A DNA stretch of 5,644 nt. Source: Candidatus Cloacimonadota bacterium. Its GTDB lineage: Bacteria; Cloacimonadota; Cloacimonadia; Cloacimonadales; JAFGVF01. The stretch is taken from positions 1-5,644 of the forward strand of contig JAFGVF010000166.1 of the NCBI GenBank assembly GCA_016938155.1. Direction: 5' to 3'. The notes below the pieces were generated by a model. It made no database searches. It saw nothing but the letters and a program-made list of their open reading frames with translations, and was not told the origin of the DNA. How positions within the stretch are numbered: position 1 is the stretch's first letter; each line of letters begins with the position of its first letter. A program made the position numbers and the translations under genes. Shown one piece after another: positions 1 through 5,644 of this stretch.

Positions 1-826
1 CAGCCTGAGCGAGACGAATAAATTCCTGCAGTTGGAGCAGCTTATTCTTATTCAAACAATGTGTTATAATTACAGTTGGATTGTTCTTGGGATTCTTTTT
101 ATTCAGTTCAGCTATCTTTAACTTTGCATTCTCCAGAGAGGAGTCGGGTACATCAAGGAAGATGTGGCGACGATAAGATGGAACACCGGCATCTGAAGCA
201 GCCTTTCCAACTACTGATGAGGCAATCGTGAAGCTATCAATAAAGAACATATCATGCTCCTTAAGTACTGAGCAGACCGCATCCATGGTTCGTTTATCAC
301 TTGTAGCTTTACTTCCCATGTGATTATTTATCCCCACAGCATTAGGCAATTCTTGGCAGAAATGTTCCACTCTTGCCTTTATCTCGTCATCACTGAGGTT
401 TGTATAGATAGCATTTTTACCGGGATTATTCTTTGGATAGTCCTCCGGTTCCATCGGCATGTGGATAAGAACATCCCTGTTTTTCAGCATTGCCAGAGCC
501 ATAACCTGTTTGGACTTGGGTAAATCAGGAATAATTGCAAAAGCAACTTCGGTTGGAAGCTCATTGAACTCTCCAACCAAACTGTTATCAGCCTCACCGA
601 AATCATCTATCACTATTGCAATCCGTTTGCTCCCGTAGTTCTCATTGGGAGGAATCTCCTCCTGGGGAGGTAATTGTTCTGCTGGTAGTTCTTCTACTTC
701 GCTATATTCAGGTAAATCTTTCTGTTTCGATACCTTTGTGCAGGTAATAGGAATCGCAATTATTGCGAAAACTATAATTACAAAAATCCAACTATAGTTA
801 TTCGTGTATTTCTTTTTCTTCAGCAT
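1..826 (-). CDS. Divergent polysaccharide deacetylase (YibQ/DUF610 family), membrane anchored, C-terminus cut by window edge
   Basis: Translating back from the ATG at 826 gives 275 codons open to the left edge. Residues 1-12 are Lys-rich and 13-29 form one hydrophobic segment. C29 lies at its end, but the preceding P-I-T does not fit a lipobox, so a membrane anchor is likelier than a lipoprotein. Residues 33-67 are a Pro/Glu-rich linker. The catalytic-type domain starts near 68 with IAIVIDDFG (D74, D75), then VLIHMPMEP (H122), GINNHMGS (H169), FFIDS (D197), IFLDVPD (D225) and VIITHC (H256). This order matches the DUF610 branch of the NodB-like deacetylase fold, whose members are thought to act on cell-envelope or other polysaccharides; the substrate is unknown. 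E. coli YibQ has about 320 residues, so perhaps 20-50 are missing here. The start is supported by GGGAGAG eight bases upstream, inside the preceding gene, which it overlaps by 29 bases. Confidence 0.9.
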   Translation of the reverse strand, partial: MLKKKKYTNNYSWIFVIIVFAIIAIPITCTKVSKQKDLPEYSEVEELPAEQLPPQEEIPPNENYGSKRIAIVIDDFGEADNSLVGEFNELPTEVAFAIIPDLPKSKQVMALAMLKNRDVLIHMPMEPEDYPKNNPGKNAIYTNLSDDEIKARVEHFCQELPNAVGINNHMGSKATSDKRTMDAVCSVLKEHDMFFIDSFTIASSVVGKAASDAGVPSYRRHIFLDVPDSSLENAKLKIAELNKKNPKNNPTVIITHCLNKNKLLQLQEFIRLAQA

Positions 827-1394
827 CTTTTATTCTCTCCCAACTAACAACTGAGCCAACTGTAATCCCGGCCATATCACAGATACCGGCATTGACTTCC
901 AATACATATAAAACAGGTTTATAACATATTATAGGATCTTCACTGTATGGAACAGTGTCTTTAGAAATCTGAGCAATTTTATTCTGCTCATCAATGAAAA
1001 TCATATCAAGGGGCAGATAAGTATTCTTCATCCAGAAGCTTAATGGTTGCGGTTGGTCATAAACAAAGAGCATACCTTGATTAGGAGCCATCTTTTTACG
1101 GTACATCAAGCCAATCTCCTGCTTCTCAGGTGTCTCAGCAATCTCAATATCAAAGTCTGCTAAGTGGATTCCATCAGCGGTAATGTTCAGAACACCATGC
1201 TTAGTAAAGGGATACTGTTTGGTTTCAATACTTTCATCTACGCTTTTTATCAGACTTGAAGCAGCAAACTTCGCAAATACTACCTTGAAAAGATACAGGA
1301 ATAGAATAAACGCTATGGAGTAAATTATCAGTTTAATCGTATTCTTTCTCTTCATCTCCTTTAGAGAGCGTTTATGTCTTTCGCTGTTAGCCAT
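798..1394 (-). CDS. DUF192 family protein with N-terminal membrane anchor
   Basis: This 198-residue protein has a basic N-terminus (1-19), one transmembrane segment at about 20-42 and a linker to about 65. A complete DUF192 domain follows at about 68-187. The family signatures are in order: AETPEKQEIGLMYR (86-99), GMLFVYD (107-113), SFWMKNTYLPLDMIFID (119-135) and VLEVNAG (164-170). DUF192 proteins are small beta-rich domains, often secreted or periplasmic, and their biochemical role is not established. The anchor puts this one on the outer face of the inner membrane. The ATG at 1394 is preceded by AAGGA seven bases upstream. The carboxypeptidase gene ends 65 bases before it, and the deacetylase gene begins 29 bases before its stop, so the latter two are almost certainly co-transcribed. 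An internal start at Met14 is possible but lacks a clear advantage. Confidence 0.92.
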   Translation of the reverse strand: MANSERHKRSLKEMKRKNTIKLIIYSIAFILFLYLFKVVFAKFAASSLIKSVDESIETKQYPFTKHGVLNITADGIHLADFDIEIAETPEKQEIGLMYRKKMAPNQGMLFVYDQPQPLSFWMKNTYLPLDMIFIDEQNKIAQISKDTVPYSEDPIICYKPVLYVLEVNAGICDMAGITVGSVVSWERIKDAEEKEIHE

Positions 1395-1417
1395 ATTTAA
1401 ATCCTTAGTGATATCAA

Positions 1418-1457
1418 TCTTGACAGGATAACAAATCTTCTTTCATCATTAAGTCAA
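1418..1457 (-). promoter_or_regulatory. Possible promoter for the DUF192/deacetylase pair
   Basis: Read on the minus strand, TTGACT (1457-1452, five of six consensus bases) is followed after 18 bases by TGTTAT (1433-1428, four of six). The expected transcript start is near 1421, leaving a leader of about 27 bases with the AAGGA ribosome site. The -35 box begins three bases after the carboxypeptidase stop codon. The same 65-base gap carries CTTGAC and GTCAAG arms 28 bases apart, too weak to call a terminator. Read-through from the carboxypeptidase gene is therefore also possible. Confidence 0.3.
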
Positions 1458-1459
1458 GC

Positions 1460-4300
1460 TTATTTCAAAAGCAGCATCGTTTTTGAGAATACCTTTGTTC
1501 CTACTGATAGACGATAGAAATATACGCCTGAGCTGACAGGCATCTCAGCTTCATTCATTCCATCCCATACTATATTATATTTACCACTTGCCTGCTTAGC
1601 CTTAACGAGTGTCTTAACTTTGCGTCCACGGACATCATATACGGTCAGGGAAACAGGTCCGGTCTCTGCAATTTCATAAGCGATTGTGGTTGTTGGGTTG
1701 AATGGGTTGGGATAGTTATCTGATAGGGTTGTTTTTAAAAGTGGATTAACACCTTCATCGGTACTTTGGATATTCAATTGACTTTCGAAGCCGTTACAGG
1801 AAACATCAGCAGTAATAGAAGAAGATGTATTGGGTGTATATCCCAATTGGATGAGAGCACTGTTCTGGTCGTATCCGGCACTTGGAATATAAAGCAATCT
1901 ATAGCTTCCGGCTGCATAGTAATTACCGGGTTGGTAATTTAACAAGGCAGATTGTCCATGATTTATGGAGTTAATATCTATCAACAGAGCATATACATCT
2001 CCGGGATTATCTTGCCCGATATTAAGCTGAGTTGAGTTCCCGGATATATTAATTACCGGATCAACGAAATTTATGGCAACTCCACTTTGTAAAGGTAGCT
2101 GACCAATCGTTCCCTTCAAATATCGGGATAGAAGTCCTGCATCCATATAGGTAATTTCACCGTCATCATCTGCATCCGCAAACTCGAAGTCGGTTATCCC
2201 CCAAGGTGTTGTGCCGTTAAGTGCATAATCAGAAATAATGTCGAGGTCATTGTCTGTTATCAAGCCATCTGCATCAAAATCACCGAAAATACTGTTTTGA
2301 ATAGTAACGGTCAGATTATCAATCTTCATCCCCGCAGCAACAACACCCATGTCCGTATCAAGTCTGAAGCGAAGGTAGAGATTGGTGTATCCACTGAGTA
2401 TATATGAATAGTTCTGCCAGTCGGCAGTCCCGTTGTAAGAATCTATTTCCTGCCAGGAAGTACCATTTGTTGAGAACTCAAGATACCCGTAATCATAACC
2501 ATCTTCAAGGTCATAGTACATGTCAAAAGAGAGAGTAGCATCGTTCCCGTTTAAGTTGATCGGTGATGTTGTTCTGGCATTGGTGTTAATATTATTGTTG
2601 TAATTCCCGGAAGGTGAATCCGAAAGGGCGTGAGAACCGTTAACTGTCTCAATTCCCCAACTGCCGGAAGTCGTCCATTGAGCTAATCCGCTCTCAAAGT
2701 CATCACTGAAGATATTCTCAGAACCGCCTAATACGATACATACATTCTCAGGAGTTTCCCAAAGACTTATGTTGGCATTGTGAACACCCGTTCCTGTAAT
2801 GATTGTAATTTGATAATCACCCTGCATAACCGAGGCAATAAAGCTACCATCATTGGCTATCGGATAATTATGGGCTGTATCAAATACTATCTGTCCGCTT
2901 GAAAGCAATGAGCCGTCAAAATTACGCACAATACCGTTAAATGTAACTTCCTGTGCTTCTTGAAGAGTAAAGTTAACCGTTATGTTACCGGTATTGGGTA
3001 CTACAATATTCTCGATGGTCTGACTACGATAACCATCCAAACTTGCAGTAAGCGTATATGTTCCGGGTAACAGTATTCGGTGATAATCCCCCACTGCTGC
3101 ATGGGAATAAACAGTTTTGGAATTCCCGGATACAGTAATCTGAGCTTCCAGAGGGTTACCACTATCATCAGTTACGATTCCCCGAACCCCATTCTGAGCA
3201 AACTCGATATATGCTAACAAAGATTCCTGATTCTGATTCCAAAGTCCATCTAAGAGATTTGCATTCGGCCACTTTGTATCATAGACTTCTGCTGTTATGT
3301 CAAAGCAGTTGGTATAGAAATAGCTCCAGTCCTGTATAGAGCCGAGAGTCTGATACCAGTCATATCCATTCGTTATTCCATTATCAAACTCAGTGCTGTT
3401 ATACATAGCAGTATAGGGTTCTGCATACGCAAGAGACATCTCCTGAAGCAGGGCATCGTCAGGTGCTCTGGTTACTGTATAATCCCAGGGATAGTTCATT
3501 ACGGTAGCTCCACCATGGAACATCAGACTTGAGGTAAAATAATGCCCTATTGACCAGTTCATGACAGCCTGTGTTTCCACCTGCCAGTTGTTCCCATCGG
3601 GATGCTGGTTACCTGTAGGAGTCGGAAAGTTACGGTTTAAGTCCACACCGTTGGCATTATATCTTTCATGATTGAGATAACCATCAGGATTGAAAAGGGG
3701 GTTAATCCAAATCTCTGTATTATTGACAATATTGGTAACCCGTGTGTTGGTTCCGTATTCCGAGGTAAGATAATCTATCAGACGAATCAAGAAGTCATAT
3801 CCGACCACCTCATCTCCGTGAATGGTGGACATGTAACGAACTTCAGGTTCTGCTTCATCGGTAGCAGCATTATCGGATATTTTCATAAAAAGAAGGTCAT
3901 TACCGTTTGTGGAATTACCAAAATCCACTAATTGGCAGATATTAGGGAAATCAGCAGCCGTATTTTGCATAAAGGTTACATATTCTGAATAGGAGTAATA
4001 ATTCCGCATCGGGTCACGGGTGTCCTTTGTTTCTTCCCAAAGTCGGTCGGCATATTCTTTAGCTTCATTAGGAATTACTTCGACATCATAACCCTCTGCC
4101 TGCAATTGTGCTAATTCATCCTCTGAAACATAGAGGTAAATCTGATTCCCCTTAACTTTATCCACATCTATCCGACTCTTATTCAGGAAACTGACATCTT
4201 CCCGAACTGAATTACTTGTCATCACGGCTGTATAGTAATCGGCATTCAAGAGTGTGAATAGCGAGAACATGACCAATATCAATAATAGTATCTTCTTCAT
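1460..4300 (-). CDS. Secreted M14 zinc carboxypeptidase (M14B, N/E-type) with dockerin-like module and C-terminal sorting domain
   Basis: This 946-residue exported metallopeptidase should remove C-terminal residues from peptides. Residues 1-20 are a signal peptide, with likely cleavage at LNA-DYY. Residues 21-97 look like a prodomain. The M14 domain spans about 98-368. It has the zinc ligands H161 and E164 (HGDE) and H262 (FHGG), R213, N222-R223 (VDLNRNFP), Y316 (GYDWY) and catalytic E338 (ITAEV). D273 (NYPWD) and Q323 (IQDW) match the positions that give CPD/CPN/CPE enzymes a preference for basic residues. Two transthyretin-like beta domains follow (371-447, 451-526). Next are a MAM/jelly-roll-like domain (528-668), a dockerin-like pair of calcium loops (672-731), an unassigned beta-rich region (741-847), NYPNPFNPTT (862-871) and a FlgD-like/type A sorting domain to 946. 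The N-terminal half is far longer than a single-domain carboxypeptidase requires. The start at 4300 has GAGG four bases upstream, directly before the signal peptide. Type IX secretion is inferred from the tail only. Confidence 0.93.
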   Translation of the reverse strand: MKKILLLILVMFSLFTLLNADYYTAVMTSNSVREDVSFLNKSRIDVDKVKGNQIYLYVSEDELAQLQAEGYDVEVIPNEAKEYADRLWEETKDTRDPMRNYYSYSEYVTFMQNTAADFPNICQLVDFGNSTNGNDLLFMKISDNAATDEAEPEVRYMSTIHGDEVVGYDFLIRLIDYLTSEYGTNTRVTNIVNNTEIWINPLFNPDGYLNHERYNANGVDLNRNFPTPTGNQHPDGNNWQVETQAVMNWSIGHYFTSSLMFHGGATVMNYPWDYTVTRAPDDALLQEMSLAYAEPYTAMYNSTEFDNGITNGYDWYQTLGSIQDWSYFYTNCFDITAEVYDTKWPNANLLDGLWNQNQESLLAYIEFAQNGVRGIVTDDSGNPLEAQITVSGNSKTVYSHAAVGDYHRILLPGTYTLTASLDGYRSQTIENIVVPNTGNITVNFTLQEAQEVTFNGIVRNFDGSLLSSGQIVFDTAHNYPIANDGSFIASVMQGDYQITIITGTGVHNANISLWETPENVCIVLGGSENIFSDDFESGLAQWTTSGSWGIETVNGSHALSDSPSGNYNNNINTNARTTSPINLNGNDATLSFDMYYDLEDGYDYGYLEFSTNGTSWQEIDSYNGTADWQNYSYILSGYTNLYLRFRLDTDMGVVAAGMKIDNLTVTIQNSIFGDFDADGLITDNDLDIISDYALNGTTPWGITDFEFADADDDGEITYMDAGLLSRYLKGTIGQLPLQSGVAINFVDPVINISGNSTQLNIGQDNPGDVYALLIDINSINHGQSALLNYQPGNYYAAGSYRLLYIPSAGYDQNSALIQLGYTPNTSSSITADVSCNGFESQLNIQSTDEGVNPLLKTTLSDNYPNPFNPTTTIAYEIAETGPVSLTVYDVRGRKVKTLVKAKQASGKYNIVWDGMNEAEMPVSSGVYFYRLSVGTKVFSKTMLLLK

Positions 4301-4329
4301 AACACCTCGTCCTTAAATCTTCTTTTCTG

Positions 4330-4360
4330 ACTATAGATAGAATAATCAACGAACTGTCAA
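4330..4360 (-). promoter_or_regulatory. Candidate sigma-70-type promoter of the carboxypeptidase gene
   Basis: On the minus strand a perfect TTGACA (4360-4355) is followed after 19 bases by TATAGT (4335-4330, five of six consensus bases). The spacer is two bases longer than ideal. Transcription would begin near 4323 and give a leader of roughly 22 bases containing the GAGG ribosome site. The element lies after the U-rich end of the SRP RNA, so the peptidase gene can be transcribed independently of it. Confidence 0.45.
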
Positions 4361-4424
4361 TATGAAATAATTGTTCCCTTTACAGAACTATTGTGAATTC
4401 TAAGTAAGTTTATGAAGAATTGAG

Positions 4425-4441
4425 AAATAAAAGTGCCGAGT
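4425..4441 (-). terminator. Possible 3' end/terminator of the SRP RNA
   Basis: The 3' arm of the SRP RNA terminal stem (4441-4434) is followed on the minus strand by one C and then TTTTATTT (4432-4425). The GC-rich terminal stem plus U-rich tract could act as an intrinsic terminator. However, the stem closes the entire RNA instead of a compact hairpin, so the call is tentative. Confidence 0.35.
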
Positions 4442-4529
4442 TTACAGTATCACATCACATAATCCGCTTAATGCTGCTTCCTTCCGGACCTGACATGGTT
4501 CACAGCATGCAATTGTACTGGACTCGGCA
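4434..4529 (-). ncRNA. ffs: Small bacterial signal recognition particle RNA (4.5S RNA)
   Basis: The minus strand carries the near-invariant SRP RNA core GTCAGGTCCGGAAGGAAGC (4494-4476), including the GGAA tetraloop (4485-4482) and the conserved asymmetric loop bases that bind the M domain of Ffh. The ends pair perfectly: TGCCGAGT (4529-4522) with ACTCGGCA (4441-4434). Further in, CAGTA pairs with TACTG, AATTGC pairs with GCGGATT with one bulged base, and ATGCTG pairs with CAGCAT. Together these give one long rod-shaped hairpin of about 96 nucleotides, the usual size of the short 4.5S type that lacks an Alu domain. With Ffh it targets nascent membrane and secreted proteins to FtsY and the translocon. 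The ends are set by the terminal stem and may be off by a few bases. A 65-codon ORF on the same strand across this RNA is spurious. Confidence 0.95.
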
Positions 4530-4535
4530 TGTACC

Positions 4536-4563
4536 ATCTTTAATATGGGGTTGAAGCTGTCAA
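4536..4563 (-). promoter_or_regulatory. Candidate promoter of the SRP RNA
   Basis: On the minus strand a perfect TTGACA (4563-4558) is followed after 16 bases by AAAGAT (4541-4536), a weak -10 that matches the consensus at three positions. The predicted transcript start, six bases further on, falls exactly at the first base pairs of the SRP RNA terminal stem (about 4529). That placement is the main support, given the poor -10. Confidence 0.45.
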
Positions 4564-4628
4564 GGGGAATGAGATTATTAATGCTGTTTCCATATTCGAT
4601 ATGAATGAAATCCTCATATTCCCATATT
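4542..4628. repeat. Recurring AATATG/CATATT hexamers between the divergent promoters
   Basis: The hexamer CATATT occurs at 4591-4596, 4615-4620 and 4623-4628, and its complement AATATG at 4542-4547. The outer copies extend to a perfect 8-base inverted repeat (AATATGGG at 4542-4549, CCCATATT at 4621-4628). A small perfect palindrome, CATAT-TCG-ATATG, lies at 4591-4603. These could be operator half-sites between the SRP RNA and ABC promoters, but chance in AT-rich DNA is a real alternative. Apart from these and the promoter boxes, the stretch from 4564 to 4632 shows nothing recognisable. Confidence 0.25.
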
Positions 4629-4632
4629 TGCT

Positions 4633-4671
4633 TTGACAAAAGAGTAGCGTGTGGATTATAGTCAGTATAAT
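4633..4671 (+). promoter_or_regulatory. Candidate sigma-70-type promoter of the ABC exporter gene
   Basis: TTGACA (4633-4638) is followed after 18 bases by TATAGT (4657-4662, five of six consensus bases). A perfect TATAAT lies slightly downstream at 4666-4671, but it is 27 bases from the same -35 box and has no other. Transcription should begin near 4669-4678 and give a very short leader of about 15-24 bases before the AAAAGGGG ribosome site. This promoter faces away from the SRP RNA promoter. Confidence 0.5.
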
Positions 4672-4692
4672 GAATTGAGTAAAAGGGGTATG

Positions 4693-5644
4693 ATGGAAAA
4701 GAAATCGTACTTTTGGCGTTATATTCTATCTACTAAGAAGTATTGGAAATATATGTTTGTAGCTCTTGCCATGATGGTAATCATCGTGGCAATTCAGACC
4801 ATGCTCCCCCGTTTTTTCCAAAGAATGCTTGATGTTTACATTCCGCAAAAAGATTTTACGGGTTTACTTCATCAAACATTCTTCCTATTGGGGCTTTATT
4901 TCATCCGCATGTGTGCTTTTATCCTGCGGAACAACCGGATGCTCAATTTCGGTTATCACTATATCTATGACCTACGCGATAAGCTGATGCATCATTTCCA
5001 CCTGCTTTCCTTCAGATTCTACGACCGTAATAAGACCGGAGACATCATGAACCACATGCTCGATGATGTGATGAATGTTGAGATGATGACAACCAACTCC
5101 CTCATCTATTTGCTGGAAGACCTCCTGATGATAGTCGTAGTATCAATCATCCTCCTGCACATGAATTGGATGCTTGCCCTGTGTGCCTTAACAATACTGC
5201 CTCTTTACAGTCTTATTCATAAGCATTTCAGGAACAGGATAGGTGAGATGAATCGTGACATAAGAGATAACTACGCCCAGCTTTCAAGCGAGTTTCATGA
5301 CTCCATCGCAGGGGTTAGAGTTGTTCGAGCCTTTAATCTGGAAGAGGAACGCACCAAGAAATTCAATAAATATATCCGTGAGGATCGCCAGCTTCGCATA
5401 AAGACCTATACCTTCAATGCTCTGTTTGCATCTGTAACAGAGTATCTCACCGTTATCGGCATACTTCTGGTTCTTAGCATGGGTGGTTATTTTGCCATCC
5501 AACGCGGAACCATGACCGGTGGTGAAGTTGTCGCATTTTACACCTTTCTCGGTTTCCTCTATAACCCCATAGTCAGACTCAGCGGAACAACAGCCATAAT
5601 AGAATCAGGTCTCAGTTCCATAAATCGTATTTACAATGTCCTGG
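4693..5644 (+). CDS. ABC exporter half-transporter (MsbA/MdlB-like), N-terminal transmembrane domain, C-terminus cut by window edge
   Basis: The 317 codons present encode the type IV (exporter) ABC transmembrane domain. Six hydrophobic spans are visible at about 20-37, 57-78, 137-156, 157-176, 243-270 and 277-296. The typical intracellular-loop motif FYDRNKTGDI (109-118), followed by LDDV, matches the conserved F-D-x-x-x-x-G-D/E-I pattern of the family. The region ELH-like QLSSEFHDSIAGVRVVRAF (200-218) matches the conserved coupling-helix segment. The ATP-binding domain (Walker A, signature, Walker B) must lie beyond the right edge. Such exporters use ATP to move lipids, drugs or peptides out of the cell; the substrate cannot be read from this domain. 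Two ATGs are adjacent (4690, 4693). The second is chosen because AAAAGGGG then sits four bases upstream instead of one. The gene is divergent from the SRP RNA. Half-size exporters often occur as adjacent pairs, so a partner may lie downstream. Confidence 0.92.
   Translation, partial: MEKKSYFWRYILSTKKYWKYMFVALAMMVIIVAIQTMLPRFFQRMLDVYIPQKDFTGLLHQTFFLLGLYFIRMCAFILRNNRMLNFGYHYIYDLRDKLMHHFHLLSFRFYDRNKTGDIMNHMLDDVMNVEMMTTNSLIYLLEDLLMIVVVSIILLHMNWMLALCALTILPLYSLIHKHFRNRIGEMNRDIRDNYAQLSSEFHDSIAGVRVVRAFNLEEERTKKFNKYIREDRQLRIKTYTFNALFASVTEYLTVIGILLVLSMGGYFAIQRGTMTGGEVVAFYTFLGFLYNPIVRLSGTTAIIESGLSSINRIYNVL

Noticed and set aside
320..523. 67-codon plus-strand ORF
   Set aside because: It is antisense to the deacetylase gene, across its conserved IHMPMEP and NNHMGS motifs, and its product resembles nothing known.
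738..742. Lipobox at Cys29 of the deacetylase
   Set aside because: The residues before the cysteine are P-I-T, which do not fit the lipoprotein signal consensus. A simple membrane anchor explains the segment.
1419..1458. CTTGAC/GTCAAG inverted repeat as a terminator of the carboxypeptidase gene
   Set aside because: It has six-base arms separated by 28 bases, with no U-run following. The left arm is better explained as a -35 box.
3710..3715. Apparent loss of the oxyanion Arg (Glu196 in NNTEIWINP)
   Set aside because: The Arg127 equivalent in this family lies after NPDGY, just before the DLNRNFP motif. It is present as R213, so the active site is intact.
3668..3931. 87-codon plus-strand ORF
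   Set aside because: It is antisense to the carboxypeptidase catalytic domain, across the zinc-binding HGDE motif; a shadow frame.
4442..4639. 65-codon minus-strand ORF
   Set aside because: It lies over the SRP RNA and its promoter on the same strand. It has no ribosome site, and its sequence is explained by the RNA.
5284..5502. 72-codon minus-strand ORF with a CxxC pair
   Set aside because: It is antisense to the ABC transmembrane domain, which has continuous family motifs in the plus frame. One CxxC pair is not enough to suggest a zinc protein.

Overview
The window comes from a bacterium of moderate to low GC content. The best taxonomic hint is the large secreted carboxypeptidase on the minus strand. 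Its C-terminus has the NYPNPFNPTT motif and the FlgD-like/type A sorting domain common in the Fibrobacteres-Chlorobi-Bacteroidetes (FCB) superphylum and especially in Cloacimonadota-like genomes. It also has an internal dockerin-like module. Assignment to Cloacimonadota or a close relative is inference from architecture, not from a search.

Layout: positions 1-4529 are all minus strand. Read in the direction of transcription they hold a small SRP RNA (4.5S/ffs type, 4434-4529), an M14 zinc carboxypeptidase precursor (1460-4300), a membrane-anchored DUF192 protein (798-1394), and a divergent polysaccharide deacetylase (YibQ/DUF610 family) that starts inside the DUF192 gene and runs off the left edge. 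A half-size ABC exporter starts at 4693 on the plus strand and runs off the right edge within its transmembrane domain. The 392-base stretch between the carboxypeptidase and the ABC gene has no protein gene. It holds the SRP RNA and three promoter-like sequences, each with a perfect TTGACA box: one for the carboxypeptidase, one for the SRP RNA and one for the ABC gene.

Roles: the SRP RNA is a core component of co-translational membrane targeting. The carboxypeptidase is an exported enzyme that keeps all expected M14 catalytic residues and the residues that mark specificity for C-terminal Lys/Arg. It carries accessory beta-sandwich domains, a dockerin-like calcium-binding module and a probable secretion/anchoring tail, so it probably digests peptides outside the cell. 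The DUF192 and deacetylase genes overlap by 29 bases and are probably translationally coupled. Both encode proteins with an N-terminal membrane anchor and an outward-facing domain. Nothing in the window proves that the carboxypeptidase and the DUF192/deacetylase pair act together. No mobile element, CRISPR array, tRNA or rRNA was seen. The most notable items are the carboxypeptidase's mosaic architecture and the SRP RNA beneath a spurious ORF.
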